From positions 87,640,243 to 87,704,242 of the forward strand of contig NW_024609835.1 in assembly GCF_016920785.2 (NCBI RefSeq): DNA of 64,000 nt, read 5' to 3'. The stretch is from Ixodes scapularis. Its lineage: Eukaryota; Arthropoda; Arachnida; Ixodida; Ixodidae. Position numbers and translations under genes: made by a program. This document shows positions 12,050-21,439 of the stretch, piece by piece (the stretch's first letter is position 1; each line of letters starts with the position of its first letter). A model generated the notes under the pieces. It ran no database searches, had not been told where the DNA came from, and was given only the letters and a program-made list of their open reading frames with translations.

Positions 12050-12481
12050 GTGTTTGTGTGTGTGTGGATTGAGTACGAATTATACAAAAGTGGTTCAAAT
12101 TGATAAACCGTATTAGAACTACAGAAACTTTCGGCGCACGTTCTGTGATCTCCGGATGATAAATAACGCCTTTGTACACGCGAAGAATCTGTATGATAAG
12201 GTATTTTTTAACGTTTATCGTTTGCATGCACGGATTCGCACACAGCAAACCCGGAGAGGGGGGAAGGGTGCTTACCCGTTTGGAAGGAAAGCGACGAAAG
12301 ACAGCGGAACCTCTTGGTTGCACAGCTCCAGGAGACGGGCTGGAAACGTGGAAACCGACTGCAGGGAACGCAAGTAAATATGTATTGTTGTTCTTGTTGT
12401 TTTTGTGTGTGTGTGTGTGTTTTTTTTTTGTCTGTGGATTGAGCACAAACTATACAAAAATGGTTCAAATTGATAAACCGT
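12050..12481 (+). repeat. Direct duplication flanking 12110-12407
   Basis: The stretch at about 12056-12109 (a GT-rich start, then GGATTGAG and GGTTCAAATTGATAAACCG) recurs at about 12424-12481 with few changes. The two direct copies flank the candidate signal-peptide exon and suggest a local segmental duplication or the ends of an unrecognised element. Confidence 0.6.
12193..12373 (+). CDS. Candidate first exon of a small secreted protein (weak)
   Basis: An ATG at 12193 opens a frame whose first 18 residues (MIRYFLTFIVCMHGFAHS) look like a secretory signal peptide with a plausible cleavage site after AHS. A basic, glycine-rich segment with one cysteine follows, then a possible splice donor (CAA|GTAAAT at 12374). 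Beyond the donor the frame becomes low-complexity. Arthropod secreted proteins, including tick salivary ones, often have such a first exon, but no downstream partner exon could be shown and the region is repeat-rich. No family is recognised. It could well be a chance frame. Confidence 0.25.
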
Positions 12482-13343
12482 TTTTGTTTTCTAGGTCACA
12501 CGCACATATACTTGTAGACTTACATGTTTGGCAGCAGGTCTGTACAAGCCAGGTCTTTGGTAATGTTCAGCTCCTAAAAAGTATTATTGAACATTCAAAA
12601 TTACGAGTAAAAGAGTCTCCGGGAGGGATCGGCATGCTACAGAGTGGCATAAACCTGAATATCATGAGGCGAATACTGAAAAGCTATGACCGAAATACCC
12701 ATTCATCTTTTTATCGAGCTGCGCCAAACTAAACCTTGCGTTTCATGGCATGCGTTCCAAAGTTTGCCCAAGTAGATTCGAGTTACTCCCGGCGTGGCAT
12801 ATCACGTGATGACACAGATCGAGGAACGCTGGACGCGAATGCACCGAGAAACTAAGAGAAAGGAGGAGACGAGAGCTGGCGGAAAAGTCAGAACGCTGAG
12901 CTCTTGCTGGAAGGATTAGTGGGTACACCTAAATCTAGCAGCCTTTGTCTCCACCGCACTCGTGGAACGCGTTAGAACATGGAACGCCGGTGTCCGGCGT
13001 TTGGTGCTCGCATTCGAACGCGTTCGACGTGTACCCATACTTCTCAGTTTTTTTGTTTTTTGTTTTTTTTTAATATGATTTGTTGCTTCTATACCCCGTT
13101 TCAGCCTAAAAGGAAGTTTAAGAGGCTCTTGAATTCGGACAAACAGTACAAGTTGTAATGTAGACACCTTAAAAACTATGTCATTAGTTCTCTTTCAATC
13201 TTATTAGAAATAGGAGCGTCGTAAAATTAAAACTGCAACGTAGACCCGTCCGTTCCGGCGCGGCGATGGTAGGAAAGTGCGAGAGCGGAGAGGAAAGCTA
13301 GCACAAATAACGCGTGATCAGCGGGGTACCCTTGCTCGCCACC

Positions 13344-13723
13344 AGGGTGTAAGATAGACAGGTGGGGAAACGGCCCATAGAAGCCTACCGCAGCGCCGTG
13401 ACCGGATTGTGTACTCGTCTGCTTGCGGGTACCCCCGATTTGCGACAGATGGCGCTGCGGTGAGAGGAAAAGAATCGGAATCGGATTTGCATGGAACTTT
13501 AAGAGAGAGCGCGCAAAATAAACCGAGAGCACGACAGTCCTCCACTGAAAATCCACGAGAAACCATCTCCGTCAGTTTAGCCGGTCGCCACCAGTCGCCC
13601 ACCCGGAGTGAGAGTTCGCAGTGCTCCACATAGATGGCACCACAGAAAAAGAGAAAACCGAGGGGGACACAATCCGGTCACTTATTTGGCTCTCGTTTCC
13701 CTACCTGTCTATCTTACACCCTG
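13344..13723. mobile_element. Foldback element with about 30-bp inverted ends
   Basis: The left arm (13344-13372, containing AGGGTGTAAGATAGACAGGT) and the right arm (13693-13723) are inverted copies. A second inner inverted pair (GTGACCGGATTGTG at about 13396 and its complement near 13667) continues the stem. No coding content and no clear target duplication. Confidence 0.5.
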
Positions 13724-15031
13724 CTCGTCACTAAGCTGGCTGGGGGATGACGACGGTGACAATGCGACAGTCTGGACAGAAAACAGGCGGCAGAGAAAAT
13801 CGCCGCATGCCCGCGGGCAATCGCTGCATGTATTTTTCGAAATAAATGCGGTTTGCGTTTACGTTTACCCAAGATAAGTGCGAAAACTGAATTCATGGAA
13901 CAAAAAGCTATAGAAATCCGCATCAAACTCATATTTCTTTAAAAGTGCTTCAGCTTCCCTTTAAGTCCAGACGCAGACGACGCTAGGTAATGTAACCAAT
14001 GAAGCAGCATCAAGAGCGCAAGTCGCTAGCCTTTTCTGTTTATGATATGTTCAGCGATGATAGAACACGTCTCGCGGCGCAGACATGTACACGTTACCCC
14101 AATAAAGTAACTAAATACCGTTCCTCGCGGCTCGCTCGAAAAGTAACTAAATACGTTCCTCGTTACTGATTCACAAAAGGAACGCGTGAGTTACCTCAAA
14201 AGTAACGAGTTACTTTTTTTGTTACTTTGACGACAATCACACAACTGGTTTTGTTTCATGGTTTTTTTTTTTTTTTTTTGTGCACTAGTTGTTGGATTTA
14301 AGCCGTAGCCTGCCTCTCGAAGTGTTCATCAGTTATGTTTCCCCGCTTCATTTACGGCGACACTGAAGAGTCGTTCTATGCTGACGCGCTTAAAGGAACG
14401 GCAGTGTTGTACATCAGGGAGAGCTGGTGAATCTAGGATTTCCCTTTCTTTTCTGTCCCCTCTGCTTCTAAAGCTCTAAGTTCACAATGGGTTCTGTGCA
14501 TTATCTCGTGTTGGCAACCTCCGGGTTTACATTCGGTATATACACGATTTGGGAAAGGTTCGACCAACGCATACCTTATTGCGTTCTCTGGGCGAAGGAC
14601 ATTCCTGCAGCTGTAGATTTCGACTGAGGTGTTCAGCGATAAACGTTGTTATACTGTCATACTGTTCAGTTGTTTTTCGGCGGTTGCCCATCTGCGTTTG
14701 TTGCCAAGACGCACACTCAGGTTAAAGTTAAAACGAGGTTTTCTTTTAAATATTGCTGTTCACGTTACTCTTTCCTCAAAATTAACGAAAAACCGTTTCT
14801 CGTTACATGGCCTTAGAGGTAACTAAGTACGTTACTCGTTTTTTTCTAAAATTTACCGAAAAAGTACCTATACTCCGCGACAACTTTTCTTGACAATGCA
14901 ATGGAAGGTACAGGCCCACGTCTCCTCTCCCATTTTGAGTGTGCGCGGGCTCTCCTCCTCTCCCCGGAAATGGGGGAGGAGGAGAGCCTGCCTACACTCA
15001 AAATGGGAGAGGGGACGCGGGCCTGTACCTT

Positions 15032-15875
15032 TGTAGTGTTTAAAGAAAAGAAAGACGAAGCTGAAATGAGATGATAAAGGAAGAAGACGATGAAAAGGCG
15101 TACAACATAATCGGCGTTCCTTCATCTTACATTCAACTACACTACATACACTCAGACTTGTACGTAACGCGTTACAAGTAATTGATTACTTGTAATCAAT
15201 TACAGTTAAGTGTAATTTTGTAACGCTCCAATTACATTTGTCAAGCTGTAACGCTTGGAGTAATTCAATTACTTTTTTTCTGTAATCAATTACAAAATCA
15301 ATTACACAATTACCAATTACATTTTTCATCCCACAATTTTTTTTTCTCACAAAAATCAGCATAGTCACTCAGCCATGGAGCAAAAATGATTGACATTTTT
15401 TTAACATCTAAAAAAAATAAAACTAGGATTAGTCGGCAAATCCTTTTTTCTTTTACGCCACGCTCTTCTACAAGCGCGCCACCAGCCTTGGCTGGGGAGT
15501 TCCGGATCTCGTTGCAGATTGCTGATAAAGTCGACGGGAAGCGGGAACTCGCTATTGACTTTTTAGTGGGCTTTGTTCCTTAGGTCGACGCGTCAGTTAC
15601 ACGACAAGGTCCGGGTCTGAAAACAAAAAAGGGAACAATAACCAAACAAAATTGTGTACGCAATATTTTACTGTGTATTTGTGTATTTCTGTCATCGCAA
15701 TAAAAAGTAACGTGAAAGTAACTTGAAAAGTAATCAATTACTTTGCAGTAATTGTTCAATTACTTCTGGGAGGCAGTAATCAGTAACGGTAATCGGTTAC
15801 TTTTTTTACTGTAGTAATTGTAATTGTAATCAGTTACTTTTTTTCAGTAACGTGTACAAGTCTGCATACACTACA
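15032..15875 (+). repeat. Gypsy-1 5' LTR, interrupted by a MITE
   Basis: LTR sequence occupies 15032-15152 and 15873-15875; the MITE and its second TSD copy (15153-15872) split it three bases from its end. Matches the 3' LTR apart from a few substitutions. Confidence 0.92.
15153..15864. mobile_element. hAT-like MITE inside the Gypsy-1 5' LTR
   Basis: 712 bp with ends CAGACTTGTAC and GTACAAGTCTG. An exact 8-bp duplication CATACACT (15145-15152 and 15865-15872) marks an hAT-type insertion. The interior is rich in degenerate GTAATTGATTAC/GTAACGCGTTAC words. It is non-coding and postdates Gypsy-1. Confidence 0.9.
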
Positions 15876-15941
15876 TTTGGCGACGAGGTAAAGTGGATTT
15901 CAACTTACTGATCTTGCAGCGCATACTATGTGGACCTAGAA

Positions 15942-18425
15942 ATGAGTCACGCAACGCTGCCGCCGCTTCCTTCGTTTCTTGAACGGCCTGGAAGACCCCC
16001 GGTTCCGTGGGACCAATGGCGCCGAATGTTCGAGAACTACCTTGACTGCGTCGAAGAGTCTTCCCTTACGCCGAAGCGAAAGAAGGCACTGCTGCTACAT
16101 GCCTTAGGAACGGAAGGACAGCGAGTCTTCTTCACGTTGCCTCACGTCTCTGCTGCTTTCCCTAGCACAATTCCTACCGCAACCGCGTCCACGTCAAGTG
16201 TTACTACTACCACTGACGTGTACCAAGATGCTCTCGCGACTCTGGAGGCCCGCTACGCAGCGACGTACAACGTTATCACAGAACGCCGCAAGTTTCGCCA
16301 GCGTACACAAATTCCTGGTGAAACGATTGACGAATTCCTCACGGCATTACGAGGACTTTCGCAGACCTGCAGCTTCGGCTCCGCATCGGACGAAGCGCTA
16401 CGTGATCAACTGGTAGAGGGAGCTTCGATGACTCACGTTCGAGAACGACTCCTACTAGAAGGTTCTGCCCTTTCCCTCGAAAAGGCTTTGAACTTGGCCC
16501 GCAGCGTGGAACAGTCCAAGAAAGAAGTACAGGCATCCACTGACCCGCCTGCGGTCGTCCACAAACTACGAAAAACCAAGGGAAAGAGCTCGAAGTCCAA
16601 AATTCAGCCAGGCGTTGACGCACCAGCCAGGCAGCAGAGAACATGCTACCGCTGTGGATCAGCAGATCACTTAGCAAATGCTGCTACATGTCCCGCAAGG
16701 AGCAAGACTTGCACCAAATGCAGAAAACAAGGACATCTGAGCTCTGTTTGTCGGGGTACGGCGTCAACAATGGAGGTGGTGAGTTCTTTCACCACTACTA
16801 ATGAAGACTTCAGTTCCCTTGAAAAGGAAAAAGAACGTGACCCAGTTACAAAAGTGCTGGAAGTTGGAGAAGTGCACAAAGCTGGAATCTATGTCACAAT
16901 GCAAGTAGAACAACAAGATGTCAAGTTCCTACTTGACACTGGTTCTGCAGTTTCCATTCTCTCCCATGAAATCTACCAGAGCAAATTTGCGGACAAACAT
17001 CTACTCCAACCAGCTGCAGTACAACTACAAAATTACTCAAGGCAGCGCATTCCGCTTCTTGGATGTTTCGTGGCAACAGTCACGTACAAAGGGTCCTCAG
17101 CATCACTTGTGCTTTACGTCGTCTCACAAGGATCAACATTGCTGGGACTGGACGGACTTTCCGCACTTCGACTTCGCATTGACGGATCTACCCTGCAGTG
17201 CATGGAGACCTCTACACCGATCTCTACGGACTTGAAATCTATCATCGACTCTACCTACGCTCACCTGTTCACACCAGGAATAGGCATGGCAAAAGGTTAC
17301 GAGCATCTAGTCAAGGTGAAGAGAGACGTTCCTCCTGTTGCAGTAAAGCTCCGTCGACTGCCACTTACCATTCGTGAAGAAGTGTCTAAAGAGCTTCTGC
17401 GTTTACTCGATATGGACATTATCGAGCCAGTCACCGCATCTGAATGGGTATCACCCATTGTTGTTGTAAGAAAAAAAGACGGAAAGCTACGACTATGCGT
17501 GGATCTTCGTGCTCCCAACAAAGCAATTGTCGTCGACTGCTTTCCATTACCAAACACGGAAGAGCTACTCAACGCCTCGGATGGAGCCAAGGTATTCTCC
17601 AAGCTGGACTTAACAGCAGCTTACCACCAGGTTCTTTTGTCGCCTGAAAGCCGTGACCTAACTGCTTTCATTACACACGAAGGCCTCTACCGCTACAAGA
17701 GAGTGTGCTTTGGCTTGGCATCTGCACCTTCAGCTTTCCAGAAGATGATGCACGACATTTTCGTAGGATGTTCGGGTGTCCTTTGCTATCTCGACGACAT
17801 TATCATCTTTGGTGCTGACGCAGAGGACCATGCAAAGAACTTGACAAAAGTTCTGCAGCGCATCTCAGACACTGGCCTGAAGCTAAACGACAAGTGTGTT
17901 TTCGGAGTAACAGAATTGACATTCGTAGGACATACTATCACTTCTCAAGGTGTGACTCCTCTACAAGAAAACGTTCAAGCTATTCAAGATGCGCCTATAC
18001 CAAAGGACCATCATTCCCTGCGCTCCTTTTTAGGACTTGCGGGATATTACGCAAGGTTCCTTCGCAACTACTCGGATGAAGTTGAACCACTAAGAGATCT
18101 TCTACGTGGCGAGAAGACATTCGTTTGGACGAACACAGCACAATGGTGCTTCGATAGAATCAAGCTGCTGATTGCCAACTGCAACGCGCTTGCCATGTTC
18201 AGTCCAGGATTGCCAGTTCTTGTCGCATCCGTTGTGACAAGAACTGGCAATCCTTGTCAGTTCTTGTCACAACGGATGCGTCCGGATACGGTATTGGCGC
18301 AGTGCTCCAGCAGGCCAACGGATCCGATCTGCAGACCGTTGCGTTTGCTTCAAGAACACTTTCACCGGCAGAGCGCAAATACTCTGTTGGGGAACGGGAA
18401 GCCCTCGCATGCGTTTGGGCACTAG
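15942..18425 (+). CDS. Gypsy-1 Gag-protease-reverse transcriptase (N-terminal part of Gag-Pol)
   Basis: I chose the ATG at 15942; the frame opens a few codons earlier without ATG. Gag occupies about the first 230 residues; two CCHC-type knuckles follow at about residues 235-270 (CYRCGSADHLANAATC, CTKCRKQGHLSSVC). The aspartic protease active site LLDTGSAVS is near residue 330. The reverse transcriptase carries RLCVDLRAPNK, FSKLDLTAAYHQV and the catalytic CYLDDIIIFG (about residue 612). Authentic sequence stops at about 18223: an inverted templated insertion shifts the frame in the RNase H region, so the last 60 or so codons are out of frame and meaningless. Translation would yield a truncated Gag-Pol without RNase H or integrase. 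Confidence 0.9.
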   Translation: MSHATLPPLPSFLERPGRPPVPWDQWRRMFENYLDCVEESSLTPKRKKALLLHALGTEGQRVFFTLPHVSAAFPSTIPTATASTSSVTTTTDVYQDALATLEARYAATYNVITERRKFRQRTQIPGETIDEFLTALRGLSQTCSFGSASDEALRDQLVEGASMTHVRERLLLEGSALSLEKALNLARSVEQSKKEVQASTDPPAVVHKLRKTKGKSSKSKIQPGVDAPARQQRTCYRCGSADHLANAATCPARSKTCTKCRKQGHLSSVCRGTASTMEVVSSFTTTNEDFSSLEKEKERDPVTKVLEVGEVHKAGIYVTMQVEQQDVKFLLDTGSAVSILSHEIYQSKFADKHLLQPAAVQLQNYSRQRIPLLGCFVATVTYKGSSASLVLYVVSQGSTLLGLDGLSALRLRIDGSTLQCMETSTPISTDLKSIIDSTYAHLFTPGIGMAKGYEHLVKVKRDVPPVAVKLRRLPLTIREEVSKELLRLLDMDIIEPVTASEWVSPIVVVRKKDGKLRLCVDLRAPNKAIVVDCFPLPNTEELLNASDGAKVFSKLDLTAAYHQVLLSPESRDLTAFITHEGLYRYKRVCFGLASAPSAFQKMMHDIFVGCSGVLCYLDDIIIFGADAEDHAKNLTKVLQRISDTGLKLNDKCVFGVTELTFVGHTITSQGVTPLQENVQAIQDAPIPKDHHSLRSFLGLAGYYARFLRNYSDEVEPLRDLLRGEKTFVWTNTAQWCFDRIKLLIANCNALAMFSPGLPVLVASVVTRTGNPCQFLSQRMRPDTVLAQCSSRPTDPICRPLRLLQEHFHRQSANTLLGNGKPSHAFGH
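18224..18263 (+). other. Inverted templated insertion that breaks Gypsy-1 pol
   Basis: The 30 bases at 18224-18253 are the reverse complement of the intact local sequence (GGATTGCCAGTTCTTGT plus ACAACGGATGCG), after which the sequence restarts by repeating TCAGTTCTTGTCACAACGG. This is the footprint of template switching on a hairpin; it displaces the first RNase H catalytic motif into another frame. Confidence 0.8.
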
Positions 18426-20110
18426 AGCATTGGCACGTGTATCTCTGGGGAAGACCATTCACCCTCTGCACAGACCACCAAGCACTTACCACCCTACTGA
18501 GCTCTCAAGGCACGGGTCACCGTCCGCTCAGAATCGCTCGATGGACAGCACGTCTGCTCAACTATAACTTTGTAGTGCAATACAAGAAGGGCGAAGACAA
18601 CGTCATCGCAGATGCACTTTCCCGACTACCATTACCTGATGCGTCTCCTGACCTGATTGAAGAGGAAGTTATCTCCGTCATAACTGAACAACCCATTTCA
18701 AAGAACGACCTGCAGTCTGCTACAGCCGCTGACTCGGTACTTAAAAAAATCAAGCATTTCGTCGTAACAACCTGGCCATCTAAGACCAAGGTAACTACTG
18801 AAGTGTTACCCTACTACCAAGTGAGATCCGAGCTGTCAGAGGTCGATGGATTGCTCCTACGTGGCGAGAGAATCGTAGTTCCAACTGTAATGACTACTAA
18901 AATCATCGCCCTGGCTCATGATTCACACTTGGGAATTGTCCGAACCAAGCAACGATTGAGGCAGTGGTACTGGTGGCCAGCCATGGATGCAGCAGCGGAA
19001 CACGCTGTTCGTGGTTGCCTGACCTGCCAGACAGCTGATAAGTCTGCAAAGACTTTTCCTGCTCCACTACAACCAATACCGCTTCCCGCACGTCCCTGGG
19101 AGAAGCTGGGCATCGATATCGTTGGTCCCATCGAAAAAGCACCCCAACGACATCGTTTTGTGGTCACCGTCATGGACTATTACAGTCGCTGGCCTGAAAT
19201 TGTTTTGGCTAGCACGGTAACCAGCGAAACAGTGACTGCATTCCTGCGGACGCTTTTCAGCCGTGAAGGATATCCGACAGAAATCGTCTCAGACCACGGA
19301 AGCCAATTTACATCGGCAGAATTCGAAGAATTTTTACGGGAACGTGGCATTCGACATACGTTCTCATCCGTTTACTACCCACAGTCAAATGGTATGATTG
19401 AAAGATTTAACCGAGTGCTGAAGGGGTTTATTCAGCTGGCTCTCCTTGAACAACGAAACCTCGAAGAAGCACTGACCGAATATGTTGGAGTATACCGTGC
19501 AACACCACACTCAACTACGGGTGTGTCGCCCGCATTCCTGTTGCACAATCGGCATCCGCGGACCAAGCTGAATGTCGTCGGATGGCCATCAGAAAGCTTT
19601 TTCACGGAACCGACCGGAGCAATGACGGAGCTGAGAGAGCGAATTAGAAGACAGCAGCTTGCTGCTCAAGAGTACGTAGACCAGAAGAGAGGCGCACGTA
19701 CGCCAGCTTTTCAGCCAGGCGATTTCGTTCGCGTGAAGTTGCCAGGTCATCACGCCAAGGGGAGTTTGAGATACTCCAAGCCACGCAAGATACTGGAGCG
19801 TCGAGGATCGAATACATTCGTGCTCGACGATTACAAGGTGTGGAATGCAAGCAAACTCTCGAAAGTACCACAAGAAGTCCTGCCACGACTTACTTCGGAG
19901 ACAGACAACGGGCTGTCACCTGCCACTTCGTGGAATCCTCCACCAAACACGCCCCAGTCACACGAGTTTTCCCAGGCGGGAGACCGACCGGAATCGAGAT
20001 CATTGTCAAATGGTACAGACACCCACCGACAAGAACTTCAACTCCAACCTCTTCGCAGGAGTTGCAGACAACGAAAACCTCCGGAAAGACTAGGAAGTTA
20101 TGTGACATGA
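18254..20110 (+). CDS. Gypsy-1 RNase H-integrase (C-terminal part of Gag-Pol)
   Basis: This frame resumes Gag-Pol after the insertion at 18224-18263. RNase H begins VTTDASGYGIGAVLQQ and includes TDHQALTTLL. The integrase has an HHCC zinc module (HDSHLGIV...CLTCQ, from about 18918) and the DDE catalytic core: GIDIVG (about 19112), SDHGSQF (about 19290) and MIERFNR (about 19393). The C-terminal tail ends at 20110 with no recognised chromodomain. It would be expressed only as a continuation of the upstream frame, so the break leaves it untranslated. Otherwise it contains no stop codons, which suggests the break is the main lesion. Confidence 0.9.
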   Translation: MSVLVTTDASGYGIGAVLQQANGSDLQTVAFASRTLSPAERKYSVGEREALACVWALEHWHVYLWGRPFTLCTDHQALTTLLSSQGTGHRPLRIARWTARLLNYNFVVQYKKGEDNVIADALSRLPLPDASPDLIEEEVISVITEQPISKNDLQSATAADSVLKKIKHFVVTTWPSKTKVTTEVLPYYQVRSELSEVDGLLLRGERIVVPTVMTTKIIALAHDSHLGIVRTKQRLRQWYWWPAMDAAAEHAVRGCLTCQTADKSAKTFPAPLQPIPLPARPWEKLGIDIVGPIEKAPQRHRFVVTVMDYYSRWPEIVLASTVTSETVTAFLRTLFSREGYPTEIVSDHGSQFTSAEFEEFLRERGIRHTFSSVYYPQSNGMIERFNRVLKGFIQLALLEQRNLEEALTEYVGVYRATPHSTTGVSPAFLLHNRHPRTKLNVVGWPSESFFTEPTGAMTELRERIRRQQLAAQEYVDQKRGARTPAFQPGDFVRVKLPGHHAKGSLRYSKPRKILERRGSNTFVLDDYKVWNASKLSKVPQEVLPRLTSETDNGLSPATSWNPPPNTPQSHEFSQAGDRPESRSLSNGTDTHRQELQLQPLRRSCRQRKPPERLGSYVT

Positions 20111-20210
20111 ACATTGCCATATAGGCACTCGGGTTTTCGTTGACTAGACAACTTTGTTTATTTAGATGCTTCTTTTCTGCTTTGGTTGTTTTAGTATGTG
20201 CATTTCCTTT

Positions 20211-20225
20211 AAAAAACGGGGGAAA
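20211..20225 (+). other. Gypsy-1 polypurine tract
   Basis: AAAAAACGGGGGAAA lies directly before the 3' LTR and fits the plus-strand primer site. Confidence 0.8.
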
Positions 20226-20349
20226 TGTAGTGTTTAAAGAAAAGAAAGACGAAGCAGAAATGAGATGATAAAGGAAGAAGACGATGAAAAGGCGTACAAC
20301 TGAATCGGAGTTCCTTCATCTTACATTCAACTACACTACATACACTACA
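20226..20349 (+). repeat. Gypsy-1 3' LTR
   Basis: 124 bp, TGTAGTG...CACTACA, followed by the TSD ACCTT. Confidence 0.95.
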
Positions 20350-20426
20350 ACCTTCCACTGCATTGCCAAGAAAAGTTGTCGCGGAGTATAGGTACAAATA
20401 ACTCGTTACTAGTAACGCGTAACGTA

Positions 20427-20809
20427 CAGTCATGCAGATACTAAATGGCTCCACGTGAGCGAGCGTTTTTCTCTGAGGAGAGCTTGACTGTTGCCTTACG
20501 TTCGAACTAGCGCCGACGTCAGGACTCGTCCATGTGGAGCAGATAGGGGGGAGCTGGGAAGCCCATCAACGCAAACTGCCGTTATCATCTGCCGTCTCGA
20601 GAATCCTCTCCCCCTTTCAATCGGATCGCGGTGACAGGCCTAGATGAAAACGTCAGCTCACGTTGATGGGCTCCCACTATCTGCTCCACGTGGACGAGTC
20701 CTGACGTCAACGCTGGTTCACACGTAAACAACCAATCAAACGCCCCTCAAAAAAAAAAAGAAAAAAAAAAAACTCGTTTGTTTGGAGTTATTTAGTATCT
20801 GCATGCCTG
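20427..20809. mobile_element. TA-MITE with long inverted arms
   Basis: 383 bp. The left end CAGTCATGCAGATACTAAAT is inverted at the right (ATTTAGTATCTGCATGCCTG, ending 20809), with TA at 20425-20426 and 20810-20811. A second inner inverted pair (GACGTCAGGACTCGTCCA... and its complement) makes a long stem. A poly(A)-like tract lies at 20750-20771. It sits inside the right end of the 14080-20819 hAT-like element. Confidence 0.8.
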
Positions 20810-20829
20810 TACATGTCTGCGCGGCGCTC

Positions 20830-21119
20830 TGACGTCCCCCCGCACCTTTCGTCTCCTTTTCTCCCTCAGTTTCTCTGCGCAAAGGTTTTCGAACGCCAAA
20901 GTACAAAACGTCTACACCGGAATGAGATCGAGTAAATCTTCGAACACGGCCTGATCCTAAACATAAGGGTTAATAAAGTGATCCAGATCACGTTGATCCA
21001 GATATCATTGAGTCACAAATACCGGTTCAGCCATGAAGGTACTTAACCTTCGTTCAAGCTTTACCTGACGTTTTCCCTAAGTCGTACAAGGCTAACAGTA
21101 TGGCGCGATGGACGCATGT
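20830..21119. other. Non-genic
   Basis: No exon or element boundary recognised between the hAT-like nest and the SINE. Confidence 0.5.
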
Positions 21120-21133
21120 TTGCTTTGCGCGAC

Positions 21134-21425
21134 GGGGGGGATCGGTGGCCGACTGGTCTAGCGCACACCAGCTCGGAGCACGTGGAGCAAAAGCTCGCGC
21201 TGCAGAACCCAGGGATCCTGGGTTTGAGCCCCACCCCTGCCCGTTTCGATATGGATGAGCATCGTACCGGCGTGCGGTCGTGTATCACTACTGCGTGATG
21301 CACGTTAAAGACCCCAGGCTAGCGGCTGTACCGCACTGGCTAAATTTCTCATCTACAGCTGGGAGACTCGTCGCCCCTGTGAGGCAGACCAAGTTCGAGG
21401 CTGTATAAACACACACACAACCCAA
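21134..21425 (+). mobile_element. tRNA-derived SINE, complete copy
   Basis: 292 bp, flanked by an exact 14-bp duplication TTGCTTTGCGCGAC (21120-21133 and 21426-21439). The head resembles a long-variable-arm (Ser/Leu type) tRNA: an A-box-like GTGGCCGACTGGTCTAGCGC and a B-box-like GGGTTTGAGCCCC, the internal RNA polymerase III promoter. The body contains a conserved GATGAGCATCG segment and the tail ends GCTGTATAAACACACACAC. A second copy is split across 34633-34919 and 49753-49757. It is a SINE, not a functional tRNA gene: the anticodon arm is not credible and the transcript continues into the body. Confidence 0.9.
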
Positions 21426-21439
21426 TTGCTTTGCGCGAC

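Larger units (their letters stand above)
11779..14079. other. Mostly non-genic; diverged repeats
   Basis: Contains a candidate secretory exon (12193-12373), a direct duplication around it, and a foldback at 13344-13723, listed separately. The remainder is AT-rich with a (GT)n tract at about 12405-12420. No other exon is supported. Confidence 0.4.
15032..20349 (+). mobile_element. Gypsy-1 LTR retrotransposon
   Basis: The LTRs begin TGTAGTG and end CACTACA. The 5' LTR is 15032-15875 (124 bp plus a MITE insertion), the 3' LTR is 20226-20349 (124 bp). The 5-bp target duplication ACCTT is at 15027-15031 and 20350-20354. A putative primer-binding site (TGGCGACGAGG) starts at 15878 and a polypurine tract ends at 20225. 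Gag and pol are in one frame, broken once at about 18224. Domain order PR-RT-RNase H-IN defines Ty3/Gypsy. The LTRs differ at several positions, so this copy is older than Gypsy-2. No env-like frame is present. Confidence 0.95.
14867..20392. mobile_element. Palindromic TA-MITE split by Gypsy-1
   Basis: The left end CCTATACTCCGCGACAAC (14867) is inverted at 20375-20392, with TA on both sides (14865-14866 and 20393-20394). Removing Gypsy-1 and one copy of its ACCTT duplication leaves about 203 bp that folds on itself around 14985-14990. The arms contain GGTACAGGCCC and CTCCCATTTTGAGTGT with their complements. Non-coding, Tc1/mariner-type target. Confidence 0.8.
14080..20819. mobile_element. hAT-like non-autonomous element, host of a five-element nest
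   Basis: The left end CAGACATGTACACGTTACC (14080) is mirrored by the right end GTAACG...TACATGTCTG, whose last bases are at 20819; the right end is split by a TA-MITE. A 7-bp direct repeat CGCGGCG flanks it (14073-14079 and 20820-20826), close to the 8-bp hAT target size. Without its inserts it is about 0.8 kb, non-coding, and full of GTAAC/GTTAC words typical of hAT subterminal repeats. The MITE at 15153-15864 has closely similar ends, so both belong to one family. Confidence 0.7.

Noticed and set aside
15032..20349. Endogenous retrovirus with an envelope gene
   Set aside because: No frame between the integrase stop and the 3' LTR in any of the three Gypsy elements could encode an envelope.
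21134..21240. Functional tRNA gene
   Set aside because: Clear A/B boxes but no proper cloverleaf; it is the head of a SINE with a TSD and a second copy.
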